In this document: positions 9,137-17,337 of the stretch, piece after piece | How positions within the stretch are numbered: the first letter of the stretch is position 1 | Layout: each line of letters starts with the position of its first letter | Assembly: GCF_016917755.1 (NCBI RefSeq) | Contig: NZ_CP070326.1 | Span: forward strand, 434,001 to 498,000 | DNA length: 64,000 nt | From: Streptomyces noursei | GTDB lineage: Bacteria; Actinomycetota; Actinomycetes; Streptomycetales; Streptomycetaceae | Direction: 5' to 3' | Notes under the pieces: generated by a model | Told to the model about the DNA's origin: nothing | Databases searched by the model: none | The model's input: the letters and a program-made list of their open reading frames with translations, nothing else | Translations under genes and position numbers: made by a program

Positions 9137-11096
9137 AAGTGCCTCCTGGTTGCCGGTCGTTCGAGGGGGACGAAGCGTTGCGGGTACGGGCCGCGGCGCG
9201 GCGGCCGCCGTGGGCGGTGCGGCGGCGGGCTCCTCGGGCGGCGCCCGCCGCGGAGTCCTGCCGGTCGTCACCGCCGATGAGCCCCACCAGGCTGCGGAGG
9301 GTGGGGGCCCGGTACAGGTCGGTCATCCGCAGGTCGGGCGCGACGGTGCGGGTGAGCCGTTCGTGCACGGCGGCCATCCGCAGCGAGGTGCCGCCCAGGT
9401 CGAAGAAGTTGTCGTCGGGGCCGACGGTGTCGGTGCCCAGTGCCTCGCACCATGCCCGGGCCACCGCCCGCGCCAACGGTCCGGCTGCCGCAGGGCCGGC
9501 GCTGCCGGGCCCTGCGGTGCTCCGGCCGGGGTCCGCCGCGCTGAGCGCGGGCGGCAGCGCGGCGCGGTCGATCTTGTGGTTGGGCGTCAGCGGCAGGGCC
9601 GCCAGGAGGACGAACGCGGCCGGTACGGCGTGGGCGGGCAGGGTGCCGCGCAGTGCGGCCCGCAGCGCTGACGGCTCGGGGCGTGCGCCGTCGGCCGTCA
9701 CGAGATAGGCGGCGAGCTGCCGCTCCCCCGACCGGTCGTCGAACGGCATCACGACCGCCTCGGTCACCTGGGGGAGGTCCTTCAGCGCGCTCTCCACCTC
9801 GCCGGTCTCCACCCGGATCCCGGAGATCTTCACCTGGAAGTCGCGGCGCCCGATCAGCAGCAGCGTGCCGTCGTCGAGCCGCCGGGCGAGGTCGCCGGTG
9901 CGGTAGGTGCGGCCGTCCGCGACCGCGCCCGGGGCGAGGTAGGGGCTCTCGACGACGATCTCGCCCTCGCCCGGTCCCGCCACCACGCGCCCCTCGGCGT
10001 CCTCCAGCCGTACTTCCGTCTCCGCCACCGCGAACCCGAGCGGGAACACTCCGGTGGGGGGCCGGTAGTTCCGGTCGGCCACCCGGAGCAGGGCGCAGGA
10101 GCACTCGGTGGAGCCGTAGGCGCCGGCGACCCGGCAGTGCCTCCCGAAGGACCGCCGGGCGGCGTCGAGGTCGGCCAGGTGCAGGGTGTCGCCGCCGAGC
10201 GCGAGCATCCGCATCCCGGGCAGCTCGGTGGCGCGCGATGCCATGGCCCGGACCAGTGCCCGGAAGACGGGGAGCGTGGAGTGGTAGACCGTGACGCGTT
10301 CGGCGGCCATCCACTCCAACAGGCCCGTGATGCCGAGGGACTTGAGGTCGACCGGGTACAGCGCGGCGCCGTTGAGCAGCGCGGCGAAGGTGTCCTGGAC
10401 CGCGGAGTCCCAGCTGTAGGCGGACTGGAGGGTGACCCGGTCCAGCGGGCCGATGCCCAGGCCGTCGGTCCAGACCCGGGTGTGGTGCAGCACGTTGAGG
10501 TGGATCTGCGCGACGGGCTTGGGCCGCCCGGTGGAGCCGGAGGTGTAGAGCACGTACGCCTCGCTGTCCGGGCCCACCGGTGGCGCCGGCAGGTCGAGCC
10601 CGTCCGCCGCGTCGGTGCCGGACGGGTCCGTGCCCTTCGTCGGCACCAGGTCCTCGTATGCCAGCACCGGTCGGGTGCCGGCCAACCGGTCGGCGAGCGG
10701 CGCGTTGGCGGCGAGGGCGACCAGTGCGCGGATGCCGGCGTCGTCGGCCATGTAGCGGAGCCGGGATTCCGGGTAGGAGGCGTCCAGCGGCACGTAGGAC
10801 ATGCCGGCGCGCAACACCCCGAGCAGGGCGGCGATCATCTCCGCGCCGTGCGAGAACAGCAGGCCGACGCGGTCACCGGGCCGCAGGCCGGCCGCGGACA
10901 GCGCGGTGGCGACCCGGGCCGAGCGCCCCGCGGTCTCGCGGTAGGTCCAGCGGGCTTCGGGGGTGACCACGGCCTCGCGTTCGGGGTGTGCCGCGGCCTG
11001 CTCCAGGAAGCGGTGGACGAGCGTGCCCGCCTGCTGCGCGGTGGGGAACGGCCGGTGTCCGAAGGCCGCTTCGGACACTGGGGCCTCCTCGGTCAC
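9129..11096 (-). CDS. NRPS adenylation-PCP loading protein
   Basis: 655 residues: adenylation domain (about 1-510) then a PCP with DNFFDLGGTSL (about 555-565). Core motifs include YTSGSTGRPKP, AYGSTE, YRTGD, GRRDFQVKISGIRVE and NHKIDR with the catalytic Lys. The A3 loop has Pro in place of the usual Gly after RPK. The substrate pocket region reads SWDSAVQD, keeping an Asp-235 equivalent that usually contacts an alpha-amino group; the full code could not be assigned to a known amino acid. There is no condensation domain, so it can act as a loading unit feeding the downstream PKS. The C-terminal tail (last 40 residues) is Arg-rich and disordered-looking. GTG at 11096 overlaps the dehydrogenase stop. 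Confidence 0.93.
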   Translation of the reverse strand: MTEEAPVSEAAFGHRPFPTAQQAGTLVHRFLEQAAAHPEREAVVTPEARWTYRETAGRSARVATALSAAGLRPGDRVGLLFSHGAEMIAALLGVLRAGMSYVPLDASYPESRLRYMADDAGIRALVALAANAPLADRLAGTRPVLAYEDLVPTKGTDPSGTDAADGLDLPAPPVGPDSEAYVLYTSGSTGRPKPVAQIHLNVLHHTRVWTDGLGIGPLDRVTLQSAYSWDSAVQDTFAALLNGAALYPVDLKSLGITGLLEWMAAERVTVYHSTLPVFRALVRAMASRATELPGMRMLALGGDTLHLADLDAARRSFGRHCRVAGAYGSTECSCALLRVADRNYRPPTGVFPLGFAVAETEVRLEDAEGRVVAGPGEGEIVVESPYLAPGAVADGRTYRTGDLARRLDDGTLLLIGRRDFQVKISGIRVETGEVESALKDLPQVTEAVVMPFDDRSGERQLAAYLVTADGARPEPSALRAALRGTLPAHAVPAAFVLLAALPLTPNHKIDRAALPPALSAADPGRSTAGPGSAGPAAAGPLARAVARAWCEALGTDTVGPDDNFFDLGGTSLRMAAVHERLTRTVAPDLRMTDLYRAPTLRSLVGLIGGDDRQDSAAGAARGARRRTAHGGRRAAARTRNASSPSNDRQPGGTCD

Positions 11097-12208
11097 GGCG
11101 TCCCCCTCCCCTCGTGCGGGCCGTAGCCGAGGAGGACGGCGGGGTGCGCGGGTCGCTCGCGCAGTTCTGCGTACGCCTGTGCCGCGCGGCCCAGGGGCAG
11201 GCGCGGCAGCCCCATCTCCCGGGGGCGGATGGCACCGATGTCGATCAGGTCCAGGGCCCGCTGGAGGTTCTCGGTGACCGTGCCCTCGCCGGCCGGGGCC
11301 GTCACGTCGCGCAGTCCGCGTGCGTAGGCCGCGTCCCGGTAGCCGGCGCCGCAGCGGGCGGCGTAACGGATGTCGAGGTTGCCCAGTTCCACGCTGAAGT
11401 CGATGTGGGCGGCGAAGCGGCCCACGCCGACCAGCCTCGGCCGGCCCGGCGCCCGGTCCGCCCAGCGGGCCGCCGCCGCGATCACCTCGCCCGCGTCGCC
11501 GGTGCCGCACAAAAAGACGCACCGGCCGCCCGTCGGGCGCGCCTGCGGGGGGTCCGTCGCGAAGAAGCTTCCGCCGTCGGCCGCGTTCAGGCCGAGCGCC
11601 GCCGCCGTGCGCAGCCGTTCGGGGCGGAGATCGACCAGGGTGACCGGTATCCCGCGGGCCGCCGCGGTCTGGGCGACCAGCTGCCCGACCATGCCCGCGC
11701 CGACCACGACCACCTCGTCGTCGGCTTCCAGCACCGCCCGGTCCACCGCGTGCACGGCCGTCGCCGCCAGGCCGGCCACCACCGCGTCCGCCAGGTCCAG
11801 GTCGTGGGGGACATGGCGGCACAGCCGGTAGGGGACGGTGACCGCTTCGCTGTGCACGGCCTCGCCCCAGCCCATCGCGATGACCCGGTCTCCGGGGGCG
11901 TATCCGGGGGCCTGGGGGCCGACCGCCTCCACCACCCCGGCCGAGCAGTAGCCGAGGGGGAAGCGCTCGCCGGTGCGTGCGCTGCGGTCCAGGTAGTGCA
12001 GTTCGGTGCCGGGGCTGACCAGGCTCCACTCGGCGCGCAGCCGCAGCTCGCCGCGGCCGGGCGGTTCCCTGTGGACCTGCTCCGTCAGCGGTTCGGCCGC
12101 CCCGTCCGCGACCAACTGCCGTACCACCAAGGTGGTGGGGGTGGGCTGCCGGACGGCGTCCGGTTCCGTTGTCCGGCCCCCGGTGGGGATTCCGCGCACC
12201 GCGGTCAC
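11093..12208 (-). CDS. MDR-superfamily (zinc-type alcohol dehydrogenase-like) oxidoreductase
   Basis: 371-residue medium-chain dehydrogenase/reductase. Visible parts are an N-terminal GroES-like region with SLVSPGTEL and PLGYCSAGVVEAVG, a hinge YAPGDRVIAMG, and a Rossmann segment VVVVGAGMVGQLVAQ at about 175. The structural zinc cysteine cluster is not evident. It resembles Streptomyces bacteriochlorophyllide-dehydrogenase-like and sugar-alcohol dehydrogenase-like MDRs. Oxidation of a ring hydroxyl to a ketone, the substrate an aminotransferase would need, is the likely role but is inferred from neighbours. GTG at 12208 is preceded by AGGAGG and overlaps the ferredoxin gene stop (GTGA), so I prefer it to further upstream starts. 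Confidence 0.82.
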   Translation of the reverse strand: MTAVRGIPTGGRTTEPDAVRQPTPTTLVVRQLVADGAAEPLTEQVHREPPGRGELRLRAEWSLVSPGTELHYLDRSARTGERFPLGYCSAGVVEAVGPQAPGYAPGDRVIAMGWGEAVHSEAVTVPYRLCRHVPHDLDLADAVVAGLAATAVHAVDRAVLEADDEVVVVGAGMVGQLVAQTAAARGIPVTLVDLRPERLRTAAALGLNAADGGSFFATDPPQARPTGGRCVFLCGTGDAGEVIAAAARWADRAPGRPRLVGVGRFAAHIDFSVELGNLDIRYAARCGAGYRDAAYARGLRDVTAPAGEGTVTENLQRALDLIDIGAIRPREMGLPRLPLGRAAQAYAELRERPAHPAVLLGYGPHEGRGTP

Positions 12209-13422
12209 CTGTCTTCCTCCTGCTCCGGGGCCGCGATCCACTTCTCGTCGGGCACGATTTCCAGCTCCTCCTGATACCCGGGTATCGGTCCCAGCGGCAC
12301 CGGTTTGCCGGACCGCTCGTAGGACGCCCGGCGGTTGCGCTTGCGCTCCAGTCCGAGGTTGAGCCCGGCCAGATCGACCGGCTCGTCGGCGAGCAGTCCG
12401 TGCTCCCGCGCCGCGGCGACCGCTCGGGCACCGGCCCGGGTGCGGATGAACACCCGCCCGTGCTTGGGCTGTTCGGCGCCGGTCACGCTCGCGGCGAAGA
12501 TGTTCGGATCGCCGTCGCTGACACTGATGTCGGCGAGCCCGGACATCCAGTCACCGCAGGACAGGCAGCGGTGCGTCTTGTTCCCCGCGAAGTCCCGCAC
12601 CGCGCGCCAGAATTCCACCCGGTGGTCCGCTCCGTCGTCCGTGCGGATGGCGATGTCACCGGGGTAGGCGCCGTCGCGGTAGCGCAGCCGGACCACGGAG
12701 TCCAGGGGGACGCCCGCCCGCTCGCGGATCACGGCGGCGGTTCCTTCGGGGCGGGTACTGGAGGAACAGGCCGGTTCGACCAGCAGCACCACGTGCTCGC
12801 GCGCCCAGCGGCCCACCTCGGTGTCCATCGCCTGGAGCTTGCGCATCGCCTGGATGTGGCAGGCCACCCCGGACATGGCGACCCGGGCGTCGGGCTCCTC
12901 GATCATCAGGGGCCGTAACGCGCCTAAGTAGGGGGCGAGTTGGTAGGTCGACTGGGCGGTCTCCACCAGGTCGTCCGGGTCTCGCACCAGGGCCGGTGCG
13001 GCCCGCCAGGGCTCCTTCTCGTCCCGCCCCATCGAGAGCACCGCCGTCACCTCCAGCCTGTGCATGGCGGTCTGGAGGAGGGCGGTCAGGCTGCCGCCGC
13101 TGGCGGACGTCTCGTAGACCACCGGGTCCAGGGCGTGCCCGGCGACCACCTCGGAGAAGACGCCGATCCAGCGTTCCCGCGGGGTGCGGGTGCGGCCGAA
13201 CAGGCGCTCCTCGGCCGCCGGGGTGCCGGGGTCGGCTCCCGGGCAGACGTCGAGGCAGTCGGAGCAGTCCGCGCAGTCGGCGGCGGTCCAGGACTCCGTG
13301 GTGAGCACGGGGTCCAGTCCGTCGAAGCCGATCACCCCGGCCGGACAGGCGAGTTCGCAGGCCCCGCACACGGTGCACAGGCCCGGATCCAGCACGTCCT
13401 TCTGGAGCTGCTGGAACGTCAT
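12205..13422 (-). CDS. 4Fe-4S ferredoxin / FrhB-type (coenzyme F420 hydrogenase beta-subunit family) reductase
   Basis: 405 residues. Two complete ferredoxin motifs lie at the N-terminus: CTVCGACELACP (Cys 16, 19, 22, 26) and CADCSDCLDVCP (Cys 50, 53, 56, 60). The remainder is FrhB-like, with ETSASGGSLTALL near 110, SGVACHIQAM, and a third cysteine group CLSCGDWMSGLADIS near 300. Known members include the F420-dehydrogenase beta subunit and the plant/cyanobacterial ferredoxin-dependent reductases of (bacterio)chlorophyll side chains (BciB, HCAR), which reduce C=C or remove an allylic hydroxyl using FAD and Fe-S clusters. In this operon, reduction or deoxygenation of a shikimate-type ring is a reasonable inference. 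ATG at 13422 overlaps the aminotransferase stop by four bases. Confidence 0.9.
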   Translation of the reverse strand: MTFQQLQKDVLDPGLCTVCGACELACPAGVIGFDGLDPVLTTESWTAADCADCSDCLDVCPGADPGTPAAEERLFGRTRTPRERWIGVFSEVVAGHALDPVVYETSASGGSLTALLQTAMHRLEVTAVLSMGRDEKEPWRAAPALVRDPDDLVETAQSTYQLAPYLGALRPLMIEEPDARVAMSGVACHIQAMRKLQAMDTEVGRWAREHVVLLVEPACSSSTRPEGTAAVIRERAGVPLDSVVRLRYRDGAYPGDIAIRTDDGADHRVEFWRAVRDFAGNKTHRCLSCGDWMSGLADISVSDGDPNIFAASVTGAEQPKHGRVFIRTRAGARAVAAAREHGLLADEPVDLAGLNLGLERKRNRRASYERSGKPVPLGPIPGYQEELEIVPDEKWIAAPEQEEDR

Positions 13423-14726
13423 GTTCGACCGCTCCCGTCCGCCTGCGTCACCGCCGTCGCGATCCGCTCCACCAGCCAGCGGTAGTCCGCCTCCTCCAGG
13501 AGGGCCGGCGGGACGATCTTGACCGAGGCGCCCTCCGGGCCGCCGCCGAACAGCAGCAGCCGCTCCCGCAGCGCAGCACCGGTGACGGCCTTGGCCAGGG
13601 CGGGATCGAACCGCCCGTCGGGTACGCAGTCGAAGGCCGCCAGCGCCCCGACGGTGCGCACGGCGCGCATCCACGGGTGGCGGGCGGCCAGTTCCGTCAG
13701 GTCGGCCCGCAGCCGGTCACCGAGCGCCCGCGCCCGGCCCGCCACGTCCTGCCGCTCGACGATGTCGACGACCGCGGCGGCCGCGGCGCAGGAGACGGGA
13801 TGGCCGGAGAAGGTGGAGGTCTGCACGCTCGGCGGCAGCGCGTCCAGCACCGCCCGCTCCCCCACCACGGCGGCGATCGGGAAGCCGTTGCCCAGCGTCT
13901 TGCCGAGCAGCGTCAGATCCGGGGTCCGGGTCATCAGCTCGGCGGTGAACAGCCGCCCGGCCCGCCCCAACCCCGTGTAGATCTCGTCCAACACCAGCAG
14001 CGCGCCCCGGGAGTGCGCCTGCCGCGCGATCTCGTCGAGGATCGCACTGGATACCGGCAGCACCCCTTCGGTCACCTGGACGGGTTCGAGGACCACCGCC
14101 GCGGTGCCGCCACGGCGATCGGCGGCGTCCAGCGCGGCGGCGAGACCGGCCGCGAAGCGGGCCATGCCGTCCGCCTGGTCGCCGAGGCGGGGGTCGGGAA
14201 GCTCCGCGGTGACGACATGGTCGGGTTGCGGTGCGCTGTAGGTCTTGAACTCCGGGCGCCAGGTCAGGGCCAACGCTCCGGCGGTCTTGCCGTGGTAGCC
14301 GTGCCGGAAGGCCACCACCGCCTGGTGTCCGGTGGCCGCCCGGGCGATCTTCAGTGCGGACTCCACCGCCTCGGCCCCGGTCGCGGTGGGCAGCACCGCG
14401 GGCTCCCGGTACGGCGACAGCGCGCCGATCCGTTCGACCATGCGCGTCCGGGCGTCCGAGCCGACCTTGCAGCCGGTGTGGGTCAGGCGGCCGAGCTGGG
14501 CGACCGCGGCGGCGGTCACTTCGGGGTGCTGATGGCCGAGGGTCGCCGCGCCGCTTCCGGACGTGCCGTCGAACCAGGCGGTGCCGTCCTCGGTGTGGAG
14601 CCAGGGGCCGCTGCCGGTGCTGAATTCGGGGCCGAGCGTACTGCCGGTGGACCGCGCCTCCACGGCGCCGGCGCCGTCCCTCCTTCCCCGCACACCGGCC
14701 GCCGCGTCGGTCACTGAGTCGGTCAT
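13419..14726 (-). CDS. Class III PLP-dependent aminotransferase
   Basis: 435-residue fold-type I aminotransferase of the omega/class III group. Landmarks are the N-terminal TGSGPWLHTEDG, GHQHPEV, TGAEAVESALKIAR at about 115, HGYHGKTAGAL, EPVQ, the PLP-ring Asp in VLDEIYTGLGR, the Schiff-base Lys in LLGKTLGNGFPIAAV, and TFSGHPVSCAAA. Class III enzymes transfer amino groups to aldehydes or ketones away from an alpha-carboxylate. Here it could aminate a carbocyclic keto acid made by the neighbouring dehydrogenase. ATG at 14726 overlaps the preceding gene by four bases. The assignment is secure; the substrate is unknown. Confidence 0.93.
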   Translation of the reverse strand: MTDSVTDAAAGVRGRRDGAGAVEARSTGSTLGPEFSTGSGPWLHTEDGTAWFDGTSGSGAATLGHQHPEVTAAAVAQLGRLTHTGCKVGSDARTRMVERIGALSPYREPAVLPTATGAEAVESALKIARAATGHQAVVAFRHGYHGKTAGALALTWRPEFKTYSAPQPDHVVTAELPDPRLGDQADGMARFAAGLAAALDAADRRGGTAAVVLEPVQVTEGVLPVSSAILDEIARQAHSRGALLVLDEIYTGLGRAGRLFTAELMTRTPDLTLLGKTLGNGFPIAAVVGERAVLDALPPSVQTSTFSGHPVSCAAAAAVVDIVERQDVAGRARALGDRLRADLTELAARHPWMRAVRTVGALAAFDCVPDGRFDPALAKAVTGAALRERLLLFGGGPEGASVKIVPPALLEEADYRWLVERIATAVTQADGSGRT

Positions 14727-16192
14727 CGCTGGCTGTCCTCCACGATCCGGGCGCCGACGGCACGTTGCACGTCGGCGAAGTCGGGAAATGACGTGTGGTG
14801 GCAGGCGCCGCCGCGCACGGTCGTGCGTCCGGGGAGGCACATCGCCAGGGTCGCGGCGGCCATCGCGACGCGGTGGTCCTCGAAGCCGGGCACGGTGCCG
14901 GCGCGCAGGGCGGCTCCGCCGCGGACCGTCAGGCCGTCCGCCGCCACCTCGACCCGGGCCCCGAACGCACCGACCATGCGCGCCGTCGTCGTCAACCGGT
15001 CGGTCTCCTTGAACCGCAGTTCCTCGGCGCACCCGATCCTCGACGTGCCGGGCAGGAGAGCGGCGACCACGGCGAGCAGCGGCACCTCGTCGATCAGTGC
15101 GTGCAGCAGGGCGGGATCGTCGACCCGCACCGACTCCAGCCCCTCCAGTCCGCCCCTGGCCACCACCGTTCCGATCGGCTCACCACCACTGGTACGCCGT
15201 TCGTCCTCGTACGAAATGTCGGCACCGGCCCGCCGTAGGACCTCGAAGAACCCCAACCGGGTCGGGTTGAGGCAGACGCCCGGGACGCGCAGCTCGGCGT
15301 CGTCGCCCCACATCAGGTGGGCTGCCACGGGATACGCCGCGAGGGAGGGGTCGGCGGGCACGTCGATGACGGACGGGACGGTGTACGGCCCGCCGTCCCA
15401 GGTGATCGTGCGGTCGCGCTCGTGCAGTCCCGCACCGAACGCGGCGAGCATCCGCTCGGTGTGGTCGCGGGAACGGACCGGGTGCCGCACGGTGGCCGGG
15501 AGCCTGGCCGCGGCCACGGCGAGCAGCACCGCGGACCGGGCCTGGGCGCTTCCCACGGACAACTCCACCGCCGCGGACCGGCACACCGGTGCCCGCACCA
15601 GCACGGGTAAGCGTCCTGCGTCGCCCAAGTAGTCTATTTCCGCGCCGAGTTCGACCAGCGGATCGACGATCCACTCCATCGGCCGGTGGCGCAACACCTC
15701 GTCGCCGTCCACCACCGCACGGGTTCCGGTCCCGGCCAGCAGCCCGATCAGCAGTCGCGCCGCGGCGCTGGATCCGCCGGTCTCCAGATACGGCACGTCC
15801 GCGGGCCAGGCAGTGATGCCGCAGTGCGCGCGAACCGTCTGCGGGACGGGCACCGCGCCATGGCGCACGACGAGCGTGCCGCCCCCCTCGTCGTCCACCC
15901 GCAACCCCAACGCACGCAGCGCAGGCAGCAACGCCCGTACCGCACCGCCCAAGTTGGCGTTGCGGACGGTGAGGACGGCGGGGGCACCGGGTAACAGGGC
16001 GGCCAGCAGCGCCCGGTGACTCACCGACTTGTCGCCTGCCACGGCGACGGTCAACGGGCCGCGGCGCCCCAACTCCCGGCCGCCGTCCACCACGAGGTGC
16101 GCCGCCTCGGTCGCCGGTCTGTCGAATCGCCGGGCACCGTCGTCGACGGCGTCCCGGGCCGTTTCCCGGACGGTCTTCCGCACCTCAGGCAC
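14723..16192 (-). CDS. EPSP-synthase-like (AroA family) enzyme with altered PEP-binding loop
   Basis: 489 residues, first gene of the biosynthetic operon. Conserved family motifs: GDKSVSHRALLAALL (about 53-67), SAQARSAVLLA, RDHTERML, DPSLAA, RFKETDRL, FEDHRVAMA and SFPDF. The family loop LGNAGTAMR, which binds phosphoenolpyruvate, reads TGGSSAAAR at about 138-146, and the Lys of SAQ-K is Arg. An N-terminal extension of about 45 residues precedes the fold. The core is otherwise preserved, so I read this as a pathway-specific paralogue and not the housekeeping AroA. EPSPS homologues occur in pathways making cyclohexane-type acids from shikimate. GTG at 16192, preceded by GGGAG, is preferred over an ATG at 16279 that lacks a ribosome site. 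Confidence 0.88.
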   Translation of the reverse strand: MPEVRKTVRETARDAVDDGARRFDRPATEAAHLVVDGGRELGRRGPLTVAVAGDKSVSHRALLAALLPGAPAVLTVRNANLGGAVRALLPALRALGLRVDDEGGGTLVVRHGAVPVPQTVRAHCGITAWPADVPYLETGGSSAAARLLIGLLAGTGTRAVVDGDEVLRHRPMEWIVDPLVELGAEIDYLGDAGRLPVLVRAPVCRSAAVELSVGSAQARSAVLLAVAAARLPATVRHPVRSRDHTERMLAAFGAGLHERDRTITWDGGPYTVPSVIDVPADPSLAAYPVAAHLMWGDDAELRVPGVCLNPTRLGFFEVLRRAGADISYEDERRTSGGEPIGTVVARGGLEGLESVRVDDPALLHALIDEVPLLAVVAALLPGTSRIGCAEELRFKETDRLTTTARMVGAFGARVEVAADGLTVRGGAALRAGTVPGFEDHRVAMAAATLAMCLPGRTTVRGGACHHTSFPDFADVQRAVGARIVEDSQR

Positions 16193-16692
16193 CCCCTGCT
16201 CCCTTCCCTGAGGCCGCAAGACCCGGAACAGCCGACCGCACCGTCCCCTGCGGCGAATCACACCTGCGCTGACGCACACAACACTCCGAAGCCGTCACTG
16301 AGTTGAGGAGAGGGGATACCCCTGCCGGAGGCGGCCGGGCTGCTCACGGTCACATGGGAATCACGTGTCGGCGCAATCGTTCATGGTGGTTCGGCAACCC
16401 CCAGGGGGACTCGCTGGCGCATTCGACTCAACCACCCCGGCCGAGCGGATGTCAACGAAAGTTGGATCATTCCCTGATAGGCGGTCATCCCCTATAAGCA
16501 CCGAAGAAAGTACCGCTTCCCCTGCGCAAGCTCCCCTAATCACCCAAAATTTGAAAGGATTCCAAGGCGGCTTCGCATGATCGCGCAGCACGTCACCGCA
16601 GGGGGCGCCCCTGGGTCGCGGCGCCCCGACAACACCACCGCGACCAGCGCAACGACGTGCCCGACACCGCCCCAGCACCGCCGGACCACCGC
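16193..16692 (-). promoter_or_regulatory. Upstream region of the biosynthetic operon; no gene seen
   Basis: About 500 bases between the operon's first start codon and the end of the response regulator gene, which reads towards it. Part of it (about 16480-16570) is conspicuously AT-richer than the surroundings. A TTGACA sequence on the minus strand at 16455-16450 could be a -35 element, but no convincing -10 follows at 17-18 bases. Short open frames here lack coding character. The operon promoter must lie in this region because all downstream junctions overlap or nearly so. Confidence 0.45.
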
Positions 16693-17337
16693 CTAGCTCC
16701 CGAGGAAGCGCAGGACCGCCAACACCCGGCGGTTGGTACCGCTGTCCCGCGGCAACCGCAGCTTGTCGAACACCGCGTTGGTGTACTTCTCCACCGCGCT
16801 GGTGGACACGAACAGGCGCCCGGCGATGGCCGTGTTGGTGTGCCCTTGGGCCATGAGGGCCAGCACGGCCTGTTCACGGTCGGTCAGCAGGCCGAGTTCG
16901 TCGGCGTGGCGTGAGCGGGTCAGCATGCGGCGCACCACCTCCGGGTCGAACACCGTCTCCCCCTCGTTCACCCGCTCCAGCGCGGACAGGAATTCCTCCA
17001 CCCGCGCGACCCGGTCCTTCAGCAGGTACCCCAGGCCCCGGGTGTCTGCCGTCAGCAACTCCGCGGCGTACCTGGGCTCGACGTACTGCGACAGCACCAG
17101 CACCCCCACCCGGGGGTGTTCGGCCCGCAGCCGCAGCGCGACCCGCAGTCCCTCGTCGGTGTGACCGGGCGGCATGCGCACGTCCACGACGGCGACGTCC
17201 GGCGGCTCGGCGGCCACCGCGGCCCACAGCGCGTCCGCATCGCCGACCGCGGCGGCCACCTCGTGCCCCTCGTCGGCCAACAGATGGACCAGGCCCTCGC
17301 GCAGCAGCGCCGAGTCCTCGGCAATCATCAAGCGCAC
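16693..17337 (-). CDS. NarL/LuxR-family response regulator
   Basis: Two-component response regulator of about 214 residues. The receiver domain opens LMIAEDSALLREGL, has the phospho-acceptor Asp in AVVDVRMPPGH (about 54), and the conserved Lys in YLLKDRV. The C-terminal LuxR HTH is ELGLLTDREQAVLALMAQGHTNTAIAGRL followed by STSAVEKYTNAVFDKL. GTG at 17337 overlaps the histidine kinase stop, so the pair is co-translated. It lies just upstream of the biosynthetic operon on the same strand and could regulate it, but such pairs are common and no operator was identified. Confidence 0.93.
   Translation of the reverse strand: MRLMIAEDSALLREGLVHLLADEGHEVAAAVGDADALWAAVAAEPPDVAVVDVRMPPGHTDEGLRVALRLRAEHPRVGVLVLSQYVEPRYAAELLTADTRGLGYLLKDRVARVEEFLSALERVNEGETVFDPEVVRRMLTRSRHADELGLLTDREQAVLALMAQGHTNTAIAGRLFVSTSAVEKYTNAVFDKLRLPRDSGTNRRVLAVLRFLGS

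Noticed and set aside
14723..16192. Housekeeping aroA for aromatic amino-acid synthesis
   Set aside because: Altered PEP loop, and co-translation with secondary-metabolism genes.
16303..16497. Small plus-strand gene upstream of the biosynthetic operon
   Set aside because: No ribosome site, no recognisable sequence, lies in the promoter region.
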